Shown: positions 15,516-24,326, numbered from the stretch's first letter. The stretch is DNA of 24,335 bases from CAYUNT01 sp964446285 (GCA_964446285.1 CAYUNT010000053.1:1-24335); one strand, 5' to 3'. Numbers and translations: made by a program. The notes: generated by a model from the sequence alone, not told the origin.

Positions 15516-18002
15516 TTGTCCTCCCCTCCAGGGTCCGTGCCCATTACTTCTCGATTCAATTGCCCCGGACGCGCGCATGATCGCGTGTGCAAAGGGGTAT
15601 TTTTTTCTTTTTGCCCGGCATCGTTGTTCCGGGCCGTCTTGATTTTGACCCTGTGCGCAATCTCCGCCGCGCCCATACCGGGCGTTGCCTTGCCGCTTCT
15701 TGGCCGAAATGCCGGCATCCCAATCCAGGTCCGCTGGATGGACGGCGGCACCAGCCCTCTCCTTCTAGCGGATTTCTCTTTCGAGACAATCGACCGCATT
15801 CCACCCTCCGCGCTGGATGTCCGCCTTGCGGATGTTCGCAGGTCGCTGGGGGCGGAACTGTCATTGCCTGTCTTGCGCGCTTTTGCCAGCGCCGATGCCG
15901 CGGAGCCGCTGCAATTTCCCCTGCTTTTTATCGATTCCATTCAGTTTGGCGCCATGCAAGTTCAGCGCGTGGCGAGCGACGCGACTTCTACGCGCTACTT
16001 TTCTCTTGGCGCGGCGTCGCGGCGCATCCCTTCGCCGCCCGATTGGTATTCCGCGTGGGATGATTCCCCCCTGTGGCGTCCTGCGGTTTTAGCGCCGGTC
16101 GATCCGCGCTGGAACACGCTGCCGGGCGCGGCGTGGCTCTGGACCTCTTCCGACTGGAAGCCGACGCTCGGCGAGGAAGTCCTTTTCCGCCAGCGATGGA
16201 AGCTTCCCGAGGGCAAGCGTGTGGTTCGCGCCGTGCTCCGCGTTGGGGCGGATCATCAAGTGAATGAATGCCGCATCAACGGGCAAATTCTTCCCTGGCG
16301 GAAACAGGTGCTTTCGGGCCGCGTTCTTCAGGCGTCGGTCGAGCGCATTCTCAAACCAGGCGAGAATCTGCTGGCGCTTTCTGTTAGCGCGCCGCCCGGA
16401 GGGGACATCGCCGCCGCCGGAGTTGCATGGACGCTGGAGATTACTCTGGCCGATCCGGAGCCAGAAGAATCCCAATCCTCCGCCGCCGCTGCCGCGCCCC
16501 GCTGTTTTCCCTTTAGCGTCCGCTTGGCGGATGGGTCATGGATTCCGGCCCAGCGCGTGCGGCTCGACGGCGGCCAAGTGGAAATCACACGCGAAGGAGA
16601 TGGCAGCCGCCTGCAATTGGCGCGCCAGACCGTCCGCTGGATCGAGCAATGGCCTGGCAAGCGCCTGGGGGGGGCAGCGGGGGATGCTGATCCCTCCGCG
16701 CCAGGCCCCGGCGCGCCTGCCGCTTATGCAAGTTCCGCCGTTCCAGCCTCCTATGACGAGACAAATGAAACCGAGGGTCTGTGGACCACGGAAGGAACTT
16801 TTGTGCGAGGGCGTTTGGAGCGCTGGTTCCCCGATGCCGAGCGGCCTACTCTTTTGCGTTCGCTTGAAGGCGGGTGGACGGGCGACGCTCCTCGCGCCAT
16901 CTCATCCAGCGAAACGGGCGCAATACGCGCTGTTTTGGTTTCTCCCTTGCCGGGCGAGGTGCGCTGGAATTTCCCCAAGAGCGAATTGGCGCGATATGTC
17001 CACCTCATGCTGCGCGATGGCTCGTTGTTCACCGGACTGATCGAGAAATCCAGCGCCTCGCGGCTGATTTTGACCCTTCCGGCGGGCGCGCGCCTGACGG
17101 TTCGCATCAGCGACATTTTATATATGGAATTTCCCGCCATGCCGGCCTTGCGGGCGCGCGGACGCCTCGAACGCCTCTTTGCGCGAGGCTCTTCCGCCAA
17201 TTACCGCATTGGATTTTTGGGCGAAGTGCCATGCCGCGAAGGCCCCGGGTGCCCCGACTCGATCATTCCCGCCGTCGAGCGCGCCGCACAGGCGCTTGGC
17301 GCAGGCACGCGATGGCTTCAGCCCAACGACCTGCTGTCGCCAGAGATTTTCTCGCCCGAGCAATTTCCGATTCTCATCAATCTGGACCAATTCGAGGCGT
17401 ATTATCATACGATTCGCCGCTCGGGCGACGGACACCAGGCCCTGCTCGAATACATTGCCCACGGTGGGATTCTGATCCACATTGCGCCGGGGACCCCATT
17501 TTCCTTTGGCCGCCAGGCGCTTGCGCGCCAGTGGTCGCTCGTGCCGCTCGGGGGCGCAATTAACCGCGCCTTGGGAATGGAGATTGGCGTTCCGGGCGGA
17601 CCGCCGGTCGAGGGGCGCATTTTCGAGGTTCCGGACAATTCGCCAGTTCCCTTGGAGTTTGCGCGCGCGGCACCCGGCCGGTGGGCCGCCAATCTGCCCG
17701 AGAAAATCGCATTTCCGCCGACGTCCGATGCTCGTTTCCGTCCTGTTTCCCCCGTGGCGCAGCGAAAGGGCGCGGAACTGATTCCTCTTTATCGTTTGCG
17801 GCGTGGAACGAGCGATTACGGGCTGGCCGCGGCCATCGTGCGCATACCCAAAACGCAGGCGGGCGCGCGACCGTCCTATACCGTGTATCTTTCCTGGCCG
17901 CTGGCGCTCGGACGCAACGCACTCGGCGAAAGCCTGCTCCCTTCCCTCTTGCCCGACGTCCTCGACGCCATCGCACGCGATATGGAGATGCAAGAACGCT
18001 AA
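15516..18002 (+). CDS. Large secreted multidomain protein (galactose-binding-like, beta-barrel and GATase1-like domains)
   Basis: An 828-residue frame starting with TTG right after the preceding TGA. A GTG at 15585 (codon 24) is an alternative that would place the signal peptide (LFRAVLILTLCAISAA) at the very N-terminus; no good Shine-Dalgarno decides between them. Residues about 180-312 look like a jelly-roll, galactose-binding-like domain (VLFRQRWKLPEGKRVVRAVL, then INGQILPW). Three DG-x-x-type small barrel segments follow, near 330-378, 420-475 and 497-545 (e.g. RLADGSWIPAQRVRLDGGQ, LRDGSLFTGLIEKS). The C-terminal part (about 560-828) resembles the class I glutamine-amidotransferase-like alpha/beta fold seen in secreted proteins (YRIGFLG, ILINLDQFEAYY, HGGILIHIAPGTPFS). 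I see no clear Cys-His catalytic dyad, so it may be non-catalytic. It follows the sigma and TPR genes directly, probably one operon. Function unknown. Confidence 0.7.
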   Translation: MSSPPGSVPITSRFNCPGRAHDRVCKGVFFSFCPASLFRAVLILTLCAISAAPIPGVALPLLGRNAGIPIQVRWMDGGTSPLLLADFSFETIDRIPPSALDVRLADVRRSLGAELSLPVLRAFASADAAEPLQFPLLFIDSIQFGAMQVQRVASDATSTRYFSLGAASRRIPSPPDWYSAWDDSPLWRPAVLAPVDPRWNTLPGAAWLWTSSDWKPTLGEEVLFRQRWKLPEGKRVVRAVLRVGADHQVNECRINGQILPWRKQVLSGRVLQASVERILKPGENLLALSVSAPPGGDIAAAGVAWTLEITLADPEPEESQSSAAAAAPRCFPFSVRLADGSWIPAQRVRLDGGQVEITREGDGSRLQLARQTVRWIEQWPGKRLGGAAGDADPSAPGPGAPAAYASSAVPASYDETNETEGLWTTEGTFVRGRLERWFPDAERPTLLRSLEGGWTGDAPRAISSSETGAIRAVLVSPLPGEVRWNFPKSELARYVHLMLRDGSLFTGLIEKSSASRLILTLPAGARLTVRISDILYMEFPAMPALRARGRLERLFARGSSANYRIGFLGEVPCREGPGCPDSIIPAVERAAQALGAGTRWLQPNDLLSPEIFSPEQFPILINLDQFEAYYHTIRRSGDGHQALLEYIAHGGILIHIAPGTPFSFGRQALARQWSLVPLGGAINRALGMEIGVPGGPPVEGRIFEVPDNSPVPLEFARAAPGRWAANLPEKIAFPPTSDARFRPVSPVAQRKGAELIPLYRLRRGTSDYGLAAAIVRIPKTQAGARPSYTVYLSWPLALGRNALGESLLPSLLPDVLDAIARDMEMQER

Positions 18003-18205
18003 CGCCCCCTTGCGCCGCCCCTAATTTCCACGCTAGACTTCCATGCGAATTGGGGCCGGAGAAGGCGAATTCAGAACCGCTTTCCTGTCATCCCTCCAGC
18101 CCTTTTTCCGTCTGAATTCCAGGGAATCCTCTTCACCCGCTTCCCGGCCTGTTTCGCGCCGCGCGTTTTCCCCGCTGTTTGCCTCTTCTTGATTCGGATT
18201 CTTTC

Positions 18206-21200
18206 ATGTTCTCCCGCCTCGCAGTTCGTCATCCAATCGCCACCATCATGGCCTTTACGGCGGCCGTGCTGTTGGGTGCTGTTTCTTATCGCGAACTGGC
18301 CATTCAGCTTTTCCCAGACATCACGCTCCCGATGATGGTGATCTGGGTAAATAAAGATGGGTCCTCCACAGACCTGCTTGAGACCGTCACCAAGCCCATC
18401 GAGGGCCTCGTGGCGCAAATGCCCCGCGTCAAGCAGGTCAATTCCTATACACGAAAGGATCGGGCGCGTGTTTTTGTCGAGTTTGAATACGGCACGGACA
18501 TGCGTTTCACTGTCATCGATGCCGAGGAGCGTCTGCAAAACTGGAGGCGGGCGCAGGACGATCCCCGGATTCGCCTTGGTATTTGGCCATTCACCACGGA
18601 GGACATGGCCAATGAATACATGGAACTGCATTTCCAGGTTCCTGAGCGCCGCTCGAAACTGACCAACGACCTTCTGGACCGGGTCGAACAACGCCTGAAG
18701 TCCATCCAGGGGGTTTCCGACGTCCAGATACGCGGTAGAGTATTTGATACAGTCCGCGTGGTGTTCGATCCGGACAAATTGAAATCTTATGGCCTGAATC
18801 TGGGTGATATAATTGGCCGCGTGGGCCAGGCTGCGGCCGAACAGCCCGATCTGGGGCGCATGGATACCACGACGGGCCATGTTTTTGTCCGAATTGGCGA
18901 CCGAATCAATAATGTCGAGCAACTCGAACAGATTCCCGTGGACACCAAGGGAACAATCCGCCTGCGCGATGTGTCCGACATTGCGCGTGGCGGAACGCAG
19001 GATGAGTTTATCTTTCGCATTAACGGGTTTATGAGCATCGGCCTCGACCTGAGCAAAGAGGCCGGCGTGAACCTGATCGAGCTGGCCCACACCACGCGCG
19101 AGCAGATTGAAGAAATCAATAAAACCCTGCCCACAGGATACAAACTTATCATCAATCAGGATGCGGCGGAAATCATCGAAAAAACCTTGTCGCAGATGGG
19201 GTATCTGGCCTTGATGGGCGCGGTTCTCGCCGGACTGGTTCCGCTGTTCTTTCTGCGATCTTTCCGCATGGCCATCATTATTTTCCTCTCTGTTCCCATC
19301 TCGCTGATAACCACATTTAACCTGATGTATGCCTGCGGGCTGTCGATCAACATCCTGACAATTGTCGGCCTTGCGATTGGCGTCAGCATCCTCGTGGACA
19401 ACTCGATTGTGGTGCTGGAGAACGGATTCCGTCTGGCGGAACGAGGCCTGCCTCCCAACGAAGCCGCCGAACGCGGAGGGCTTGAGGTAGGCCGCGCTTT
19501 GCTCGCTTCCACAGCCACAACTCTTGTTGTTTTCGTCCCGATCTTTTTCTCATCCGGGCCAATTCGCATCATCTTCCGCGAGGGTGGGCTGGCGGTTGCC
19601 TTCCCTCTGATTATTTCGCTGGTTGTGGCGCTGACGCTTGTGCCCGTGCTGACAGCACGCGCGCTTTCGCTGGCGGCTCCGGGGCATCAGGGGCCAATCG
19701 CGCGCTTTTTGGAGCGCTATGCATGGTCGCATCTGCGGCGGCTCTGGCCCTATAACCGCGGCGCAAAACATCGCCCCCGCGCGCTGGCCCGCGAGGCATA
19801 TCGCGCCCTCCTCAAGCGTGTCTTGCGCAACCGCGGGCGGACGATTGCCATTATTGCCGGGTTGTGCATTTTTACCTACATTGAGCAGGGCGCTTCGCTG
19901 CGCCATTCCGTTTTCGACCAGCAGGCGCGCGAAGAATACATGAATTTCTTCCTGCAATACCCGCGCGGAACCAAACTCACGCAGGTGGATGCGGCTGTCA
20001 AAGTGGTGGAGAAACGTCTGTCCGAGCACGAAGCCATCGAGCGCTTCTGGACTTGGTTTAACGACGACCAGGCCTATTTCGGCATTCTTCTCAAGCCGTA
20101 TGACAAACGGCCGGGGCGCCTGGCCATGCAGGAATTCCGCTCGAAGATATTCGACTATATTGGACCTGTTCCCGGCGGCATTCTCAGTTTCCAAAGCAAA
20201 ACGGAACCGGTTTCGGACGCGCTTCCCATGACGGGCCAGGAGGGGCGCATCGAGCTGCGCGGCTCCGATCTTCCGGTGTTGATGGCGATGGCAGAGCGGC
20301 TGCGTCCGGCCCTGCTTACGATTCCCGACATCACCCAGGTGGAAGTGGAGGAATCGACAGACAATCCGGAAATGGACGTCAAACTCGACCGCGAACGTGC
20401 CGCTTTGTTCAACGTCGATTCGCGAACAGTGGCCCGCTATATCATGTCCACGCGATCGAGCGGAACGCTGTCCACGCTGAAACTCGAAGATGGCGAAAAT
20501 CGCATCGATGTTGTTTTCGAGTTGGGCGGCGACACGCGCGAGACGGCCGACGACATCCGCAGCCTGCCGATTTACAGCTCGGTTGTTGGGGCCGTGCCGC
20601 TTTCAGAAGTGGCGCTGTTTCAGGAGAGTTTTACCAATACGCGTTTCAATCGCCAGAACCGCCAGCAATCGCTCAACCTGACGGTGCGCGTGCGCGATGG
20701 CGCCAACGTGTCGAAGGTGATCGAGCAGGCCCGCGATCTGGGGCTTTCAATGCCCAATCCGGGCGGCGCAAGCATCCTCACGGCCGGGCGCGAGCGCGAG
20801 CGCCATGAACGCGAAAATCAGGCCGCGTTCATGCTCAATCTCGGCATTCTTCTCGTCTTTATGGTCATGGCCTTCATCTTCGAGTCCTATTGGGTGCCGG
20901 CTGTGATCATGTGCTCCATTCCACTTATTTCCATCGGTGTTACATGGGCGCTCATTATTACCGACCAGCCGATGGATGATCTGGTGTGGTTTGGAATCCT
21001 GATGCTCGCCGGGCTTGTGGTGAATGCCCCAATTGTCATGCTCGACCTCTGCCAGACCTTCCGCAAGGAGCATGGATTCCGGCGTATTCGCGCGATTTTC
21101 CAGGCATGCGACCAGCGTCTGCGCCCGGTTTCCATGACGGTCCTGACCACGGTCATCGGGTTGCTGCCTTTGGCCGTGAAGCGGACCGAAGGCGGGCAAT

Positions 21201-22663
21201 CCTCTGGCATGGCCATCACAATCATTGGCGGACTGCTCAGCAGCACAATCCTGACCCTGCTGGTGATCCCTTGCCTCTACTTGGCGTCGGAAGATGCCCT
21301 TCGGTTTGTCGCGCCGCCCTTTGTGTGGTCCGCCCGGCGCGCCGCATGGTTTTTTGGCAGGATCAACGCCGCGGCAACGTGGATGTTCGATCAATTCCCT
21401 GGCTGGCTATGGCGGCGGCGCTTATGGAGAGTCTGGCTGTGGCCTTGGTGGCTGTTGAAGGCAATTTGGTGGACGCTTCGGATGGCGTGGCGCGGAATCA
21501 AGGGCTTCTGGCGCGGCCTGCGTTGGACTCTCCGCACAACTCGCATCCTGATCGTCTGGTCCTGGAGGCTTGCAAAGCGCCTGCTGCGGCATCGTCCGCA
21601 AGGGGCGGGCACCGCGGGAATCCACGATATCAACCGCGAATTGCCCTCTCCGCTCTCGCTGGCGCGCCATCTGCCCGATTTTTCGCCCGATGCGCTGCCC
21701 GTTCAGGTGCAAAGCCTCTATGTCATGTATTCGCAATGGCGAGCGAAGGACTTGCTTCGCGTGGTGCCGTCGCGCCGCTACGCCATCGGGTGCCGTCCGC
21801 GCGGAGGATTTGAGGCGCTTCACGACCTGAATTTTACAATCGAGCCGGGGCTTTTTGGGCTGCTCGGTCCCAATGGCGCGGGTAAAACCACGCTCTTACG
21901 CTGCCTCGCGGGCCTGATCCGGCCGTCGGGGGGTGTGGTGAAGCTTTTGGGCGCTCCTTTGCGGGATCATCCCGAGGCCCTGACGCCGATGATCGGCTAT
22001 CTTCCGCAATATCATGGCCAGTATGACCAGATGACCTTGCGGCAGTTCCTTGAGTATTTCCTGCTGCTGCGGCTGCGCGGACAGGGCGGCCGCATTGACC
22101 GTCGCCAACTGGACCGTGCTGTGGCCGCCGCCGCAGAAGAGGTTCATTTGACTGAGGTTATGGACGAACGCCTGGGCGCGTTTTCTGGCGGAATGCGCCA
22201 GCGCGCCGGACTGGCCCGCGTTCTGCTTGGAGCACCGCCTATACTGCTGGTGGACGAACCGACCGCCGGCCTGGATCCGCTTGAGCGCGTAAAAGTGCGC
22301 CTTTTGCTGGCGCAGCTGGCCCATACGCGCACCGTGGTGTTCTCCACGCATTTGGTTGAAGACCTCGAATTGTCATGCCGTTCGGTGGGGATCGTGCGCC
22401 AAGGGCGGCTTCTCTACACCGGAGCGCCTGGCGATCTTTTGGGCAAACTGCGCGGGCGGCTCTGGGAAGTCCCGGTGGAGGGTGGCGACGGGGAAGAAGC
22501 GCAGTCGCCCAAGTGGCGCGCGGGCATCGAGGCTTCGCTCTTCCGCGTGGTGCGGCCTGAGGGCCTGAGATGGCGTTGCGTGGCGAGCCATCGCCCCACG
22601 CCGGATTCGCTTCCCGCCGAGCCTCGCCTTGAAGACGCCTTCCTCAACCTTCTGAGGACCTGA
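18206..22663 (+). CDS. RND-family exporter permease fused to an ABC transporter ATPase (one continuous protein)
   Basis: A 1485-residue protein; the ATG at 18206 gives the usual RND N-terminus (MFSRLAVRHPIATIMAF); a TTG at 18179 adds nine unneeded residues. Residues 1-1030 are a complete RND permease with 12 membrane helices and two large periplasmic loops. Its TM4 motif is ILVDNSIVVLEN, with Asp398 in place of AcrB Asp407 and Asn399 in place of Asp408. TM10 has Asn940 where AcrB has Lys940. Residues about 1040-1131 are a Trp/Arg-rich linker. Residues about 1166-1485 are a full ABC ATPase: Walker A 1221-1228 (GPNGAGKT), Q-loop YLPQ, signature FSGGMRQR (1326-1333), Walker B ILLVDE (1346-1351), D-loop GLDP, switch His1382. 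The ATPase is of the ABC-2 type. No adaptor, outer-membrane channel or separate ABC permease is adjacent. RND pumps normally use the proton gradient and ABC ATPases drive other membrane folds, so a dual or regulatory energy input is inferred. The frame is uninterrupted. Confidence 0.9.
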   Translation: MFSRLAVRHPIATIMAFTAAVLLGAVSYRELAIQLFPDITLPMMVIWVNKDGSSTDLLETVTKPIEGLVAQMPRVKQVNSYTRKDRARVFVEFEYGTDMRFTVIDAEERLQNWRRAQDDPRIRLGIWPFTTEDMANEYMELHFQVPERRSKLTNDLLDRVEQRLKSIQGVSDVQIRGRVFDTVRVVFDPDKLKSYGLNLGDIIGRVGQAAAEQPDLGRMDTTTGHVFVRIGDRINNVEQLEQIPVDTKGTIRLRDVSDIARGGTQDEFIFRINGFMSIGLDLSKEAGVNLIELAHTTREQIEEINKTLPTGYKLIINQDAAEIIEKTLSQMGYLALMGAVLAGLVPLFFLRSFRMAIIIFLSVPISLITTFNLMYACGLSINILTIVGLAIGVSILVDNSIVVLENGFRLAERGLPPNEAAERGGLEVGRALLASTATTLVVFVPIFFSSGPIRIIFREGGLAVAFPLIISLVVALTLVPVLTARALSLAAPGHQGPIARFLERYAWSHLRRLWPYNRGAKHRPRALAREAYRALLKRVLRNRGRTIAIIAGLCIFTYIEQGASLRHSVFDQQAREEYMNFFLQYPRGTKLTQVDAAVKVVEKRLSEHEAIERFWTWFNDDQAYFGILLKPYDKRPGRLAMQEFRSKIFDYIGPVPGGILSFQSKTEPVSDALPMTGQEGRIELRGSDLPVLMAMAERLRPALLTIPDITQVEVEESTDNPEMDVKLDRERAALFNVDSRTVARYIMSTRSSGTLSTLKLEDGENRIDVVFELGGDTRETADDIRSLPIYSSVVGAVPLSEVALFQESFTNTRFNRQNRQQSLNLTVRVRDGANVSKVIEQARDLGLSMPNPGGASILTAGRERERHERENQAAFMLNLGILLVFMVMAFIFESYWVPAVIMCSIPLISIGVTWALIITDQPMDDLVWFGILMLAGLVVNAPIVMLDLCQTFRKEHGFRRIRAIFQACDQRLRPVSMTVLTTVIGLLPLAVKRTEGGQSSGMAITIIGGLLSSTILTLLVIPCLYLASEDALRFVAPPFVWSARRAAWFFGRINAAATWMFDQFPGWLWRRRLWRVWLWPWWLLKAIWWTLRMAWRGIKGFWRGLRWTLRTTRILIVWSWRLAKRLLRHRPQGAGTAGIHDINRELPSPLSLARHLPDFSPDALPVQVQSLYVMYSQWRAKDLLRVVPSRRYAIGCRPRGGFEALHDLNFTIEPGLFGLLGPNGAGKTTLLRCLAGLIRPSGGVVKLLGAPLRDHPEALTPMIGYLPQYHGQYDQMTLRQFLEYFLLLRLRGQGGRIDRRQLDRAVAAAAEEVHLTEVMDERLGAFSGGMRQRAGLARVLLGAPPILLVDEPTAGLDPLERVKVRLLLAQLAHTRTVVFSTHLVEDLELSCRSVGIVRQGRLLYTGAPGDLLGKLRGRLWEVPVEGGDGEEAQSPKWRAGIEASLFRVVRPEGLRWRCVASHRPTPDSLPAEPRLEDAFLNLLRT

Positions 22664-22671
22664 AACCGGTT

Positions 22672-22694
22672 CCAGCCACTTTGACCGTGGCAGG
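22672..22694 (+). terminator. Hairpin after the RND-ABC gene
   Basis: CCAGCCAC and GTGGCAGG form an 8-bp stem with one A-A mismatch around a 7-nt loop, 8 nt after the TGA. It is followed by AAAATGGG rather than a T tract, so a terminator role is uncertain. An AACCGGTT palindrome lies directly before it. The rest of the 228-nt gap before acetate kinase holds CATAAT at 22850-22855 as a possible -10, without a good -35. Confidence 0.4.
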
Positions 22695-22891
22695 AAAATG
22701 GGATTGGGATTGACTTTGCGCCCTCTCCCCGTGTCCATCTACTGCGGTGCTAACATGGTTAGGGCCGAATCCATAGAAAGCCTGCACCATAAGGCCTGAA
22801 ATCGAACACCCTTGGAACACTTTTCACCTGAAAGATAGCCTCGGGAACGCATAATAAGGCCAACATCGTTTGGGGAAAGGGCAAAATACCA

Positions 22892-24124
22892 ATGAAAGTC
22901 CTGGTTCTGAACTGCGGATCCTCCTCCGTAAAATTCCAACTTATTGAAACCAGTCTCGAAGCCATAGAAGCCGGAGCCGACCAGATGCTGGCCAAAGGCC
23001 AGGTCGAGAAAATTGGCATGGCTACTTCTGTAGTCATTTATCAAGCGGGCGACAAACCGGCCATTAAGGAATCCGCGACCATCCTCGAACATAAAACGGC
23101 CATCGACCGCATTTTGCACCTTTTGCAGCATCCCGAACACGGTGTTATCAAGGATAAGAAGGAAATCGACGCCGTCGGGCATCGCGTGGTTCATGGCGGC
23201 GAAAAGTTCTCGGGTTCGAAACTGATCAACCCTGAAATTCTCGAACAAATCCGCGAGTGCATTGACTTGGCGCCACTTCACAACCCGGCGAATATCAAGG
23301 GCTATGAGGTGGCCTTGCAGCTGCTTCCCGAAGCCCCGCACTGCGCGGTGTTCGATACGGCATTCCATCAGTCGATGCCACCACGCGCCTATCTTTACGG
23401 GCTTCCTTATGTCCTATACCAGCGTCATGCGATCCGCCGCTATGGATTCCACGGCACTTCGCACCGCTATTTGACCTTCCGCCTTGGGAAACTGCTCGGC
23501 GTGCCGCGCGACAAGGTGAACGCGATCACCATCCACTTGGGCAACGGATGCTCGATGGCTGCCGTGCGTGATGGCAAGTCGATCGACACCACAATGGGTT
23601 TTACGCCGCTTGAGGGTTTGCTAATGGGAACCCGCACGGGCGACCTCGATCCGGCCGTTTTGCTGCATATCATGGGCAAGGAAGAAATCGGCCCCTACGA
23701 GGTGAATACCCTCATCAACAAGCACTCGGGACTGCTCGGCATCAGCGGCGTCTCGAATGACATGCGCGAAGTGGTCAAGGCCAGCGAGGCAGGCAATGAA
23801 CGCGCAAAATGGGCAGTCGAGGTTTTCTGCTATCGCGTGCAAAAATACATCGGCGCTTACATGACCGCGGTGGGCAAGGGGCTGCACGCCATTGCCTTTA
23901 CGGGCGGAATTGGCGAAAATGCCGTGATTGTGCGCGACATGGTTTGCCGCGAACTCGACATCTTCGACATCCATGTGGACCCCAAGCGCAACGAGGAGAT
24001 GATTCGCGGCAAAGAAGGGCCGATCTCGACGGATAAATCGAGATTCCCTGTCTATGTCATTCCCACCAACGAGGAAATGGTGATCGCACGCGACACGGTC
24101 CGCGCAGTGGAAGGCGTGATCTGA
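22892..24124 (+). CDS. ackA: Acetate kinase
   Basis: A 410-residue protein, normal length for the ASKHA-fold acetate kinase family. It catalyses acetate + ATP to acetyl phosphate + ADP (reversible) in the cytoplasm, giving ATP from acetyl phosphate in fermentation. Visible motifs: LNCGSSSVKFQL with Asn7; HRVVHGG with Arg98; VFDTAFHQSMP with Asp155; YGFHGTSHRY with His187; LGNGCS; PLEGLLMGTRTGDLDP with Arg248; FTGGIGENA; PTNEEM with Glu394. These match the catalytic residues of characterised acetate kinases. A GGGAAAGGG purine stretch precedes the ATG. Phosphotransacetylase (pta) is not adjacent in the window. The gene is not obviously coupled to the upstream fusion gene (228-nt gap) and ends in its own terminator. 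Confidence 0.97.
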   Translation: MKVLVLNCGSSSVKFQLIETSLEAIEAGADQMLAKGQVEKIGMATSVVIYQAGDKPAIKESATILEHKTAIDRILHLLQHPEHGVIKDKKEIDAVGHRVVHGGEKFSGSKLINPEILEQIRECIDLAPLHNPANIKGYEVALQLLPEAPHCAVFDTAFHQSMPPRAYLYGLPYVLYQRHAIRRYGFHGTSHRYLTFRLGKLLGVPRDKVNAITIHLGNGCSMAAVRDGKSIDTTMGFTPLEGLLMGTRTGDLDPAVLLHIMGKEEIGPYEVNTLINKHSGLLGISGVSNDMREVVKASEAGNERAKWAVEVFCYRVQKYIGAYMTAVGKGLHAIAFTGGIGENAVIVRDMVCRELDIFDIHVDPKRNEEMIRGKEGPISTDKSRFPVYVIPTNEEMVIARDTVRAVEGVI

Positions 24125-24142
24125 AATAGCGGAATTTCAGAC

Positions 24143-24169
24143 CACGAAAAGCACGAAAATAACGAAAAG
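24143..24169 (+). repeat. 9-nt tandem repeat after acetate kinase
   Basis: Three consecutive 9-nt units, CACGAAAAG, CACGAAAAT and AACGAAAAG, start 18 nt after the ackA stop; degraded copies continue to about 24190 (AACGAAAAT). The period matches the array at 74-109, but the motif differs. Similar CACGAA-type 9-mers occur between genes in some PVC-like genomes (general recollection, not checked). The remaining sequence to 24335 is AT-rich and without a complete gene. Confidence 0.65.
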
Positions 24170-24185
24170 AAGAATAGGAAAAACG

Positions 24186-24239
24186 AAAATCTCCCAAATC
24201 TGCTCCATGTAAAAATGAAGCAGATTTGGGAGAGATTTT
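24186..24239 (+). terminator. Strong intrinsic terminator of acetate kinase
   Basis: CTCCCAAATCTGCT (24191-24204) pairs perfectly with AGCAGATTTGGGAG (24219-24232). The stem extends through AAAAT/ATTTT with a 2-nt AG bulge to about 19 bp. The loop is 14 nt, and T-rich sequence (ATTTTTACTTTTC) follows. The A-rich upstream side means it could also act on the opposite strand. It separates ackA from any downstream gene. Confidence 0.75.
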
Positions 24240-24320
24240 TACTTTTCATTCTTTTCGCGGCAGATGCTTTTTCTTATCTCATACCATTTTCCCGTAATTC
24301 TGTTCCCTGAATTTGCTCTG

Positions 24321-24326
24321 AAGGAG
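24321..24326 (+). promoter_or_regulatory. Shine-Dalgarno sequence of a gene starting beyond the window
   Basis: AAGGAG occurs 9 nt before the end of the window, the same spacing as the ribosome site of the TPR gene at 13878. This predicts a start codon at or just past position 24335 on the plus strand. Confidence 0.4.

Noticed and set aside
18067..18119. GAATTCAGA / TCTGAATTC inverted repeat before the fusion gene
   Set aside because: Only 9 bp with a 35-nt loop and no clear promoter nearby; could be chance.
21290..21840. Possible frameshift or assembly join creating the RND-ABC fusion
   Set aside because: The frame is open throughout, and the linker has a coherent Trp/Arg helical pattern; still worth a read-level check.
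22739..23368. 209-codon minus-strand frame over the ackA start
   Set aside because: Antisense to acetate kinase, which has all catalytic motifs.
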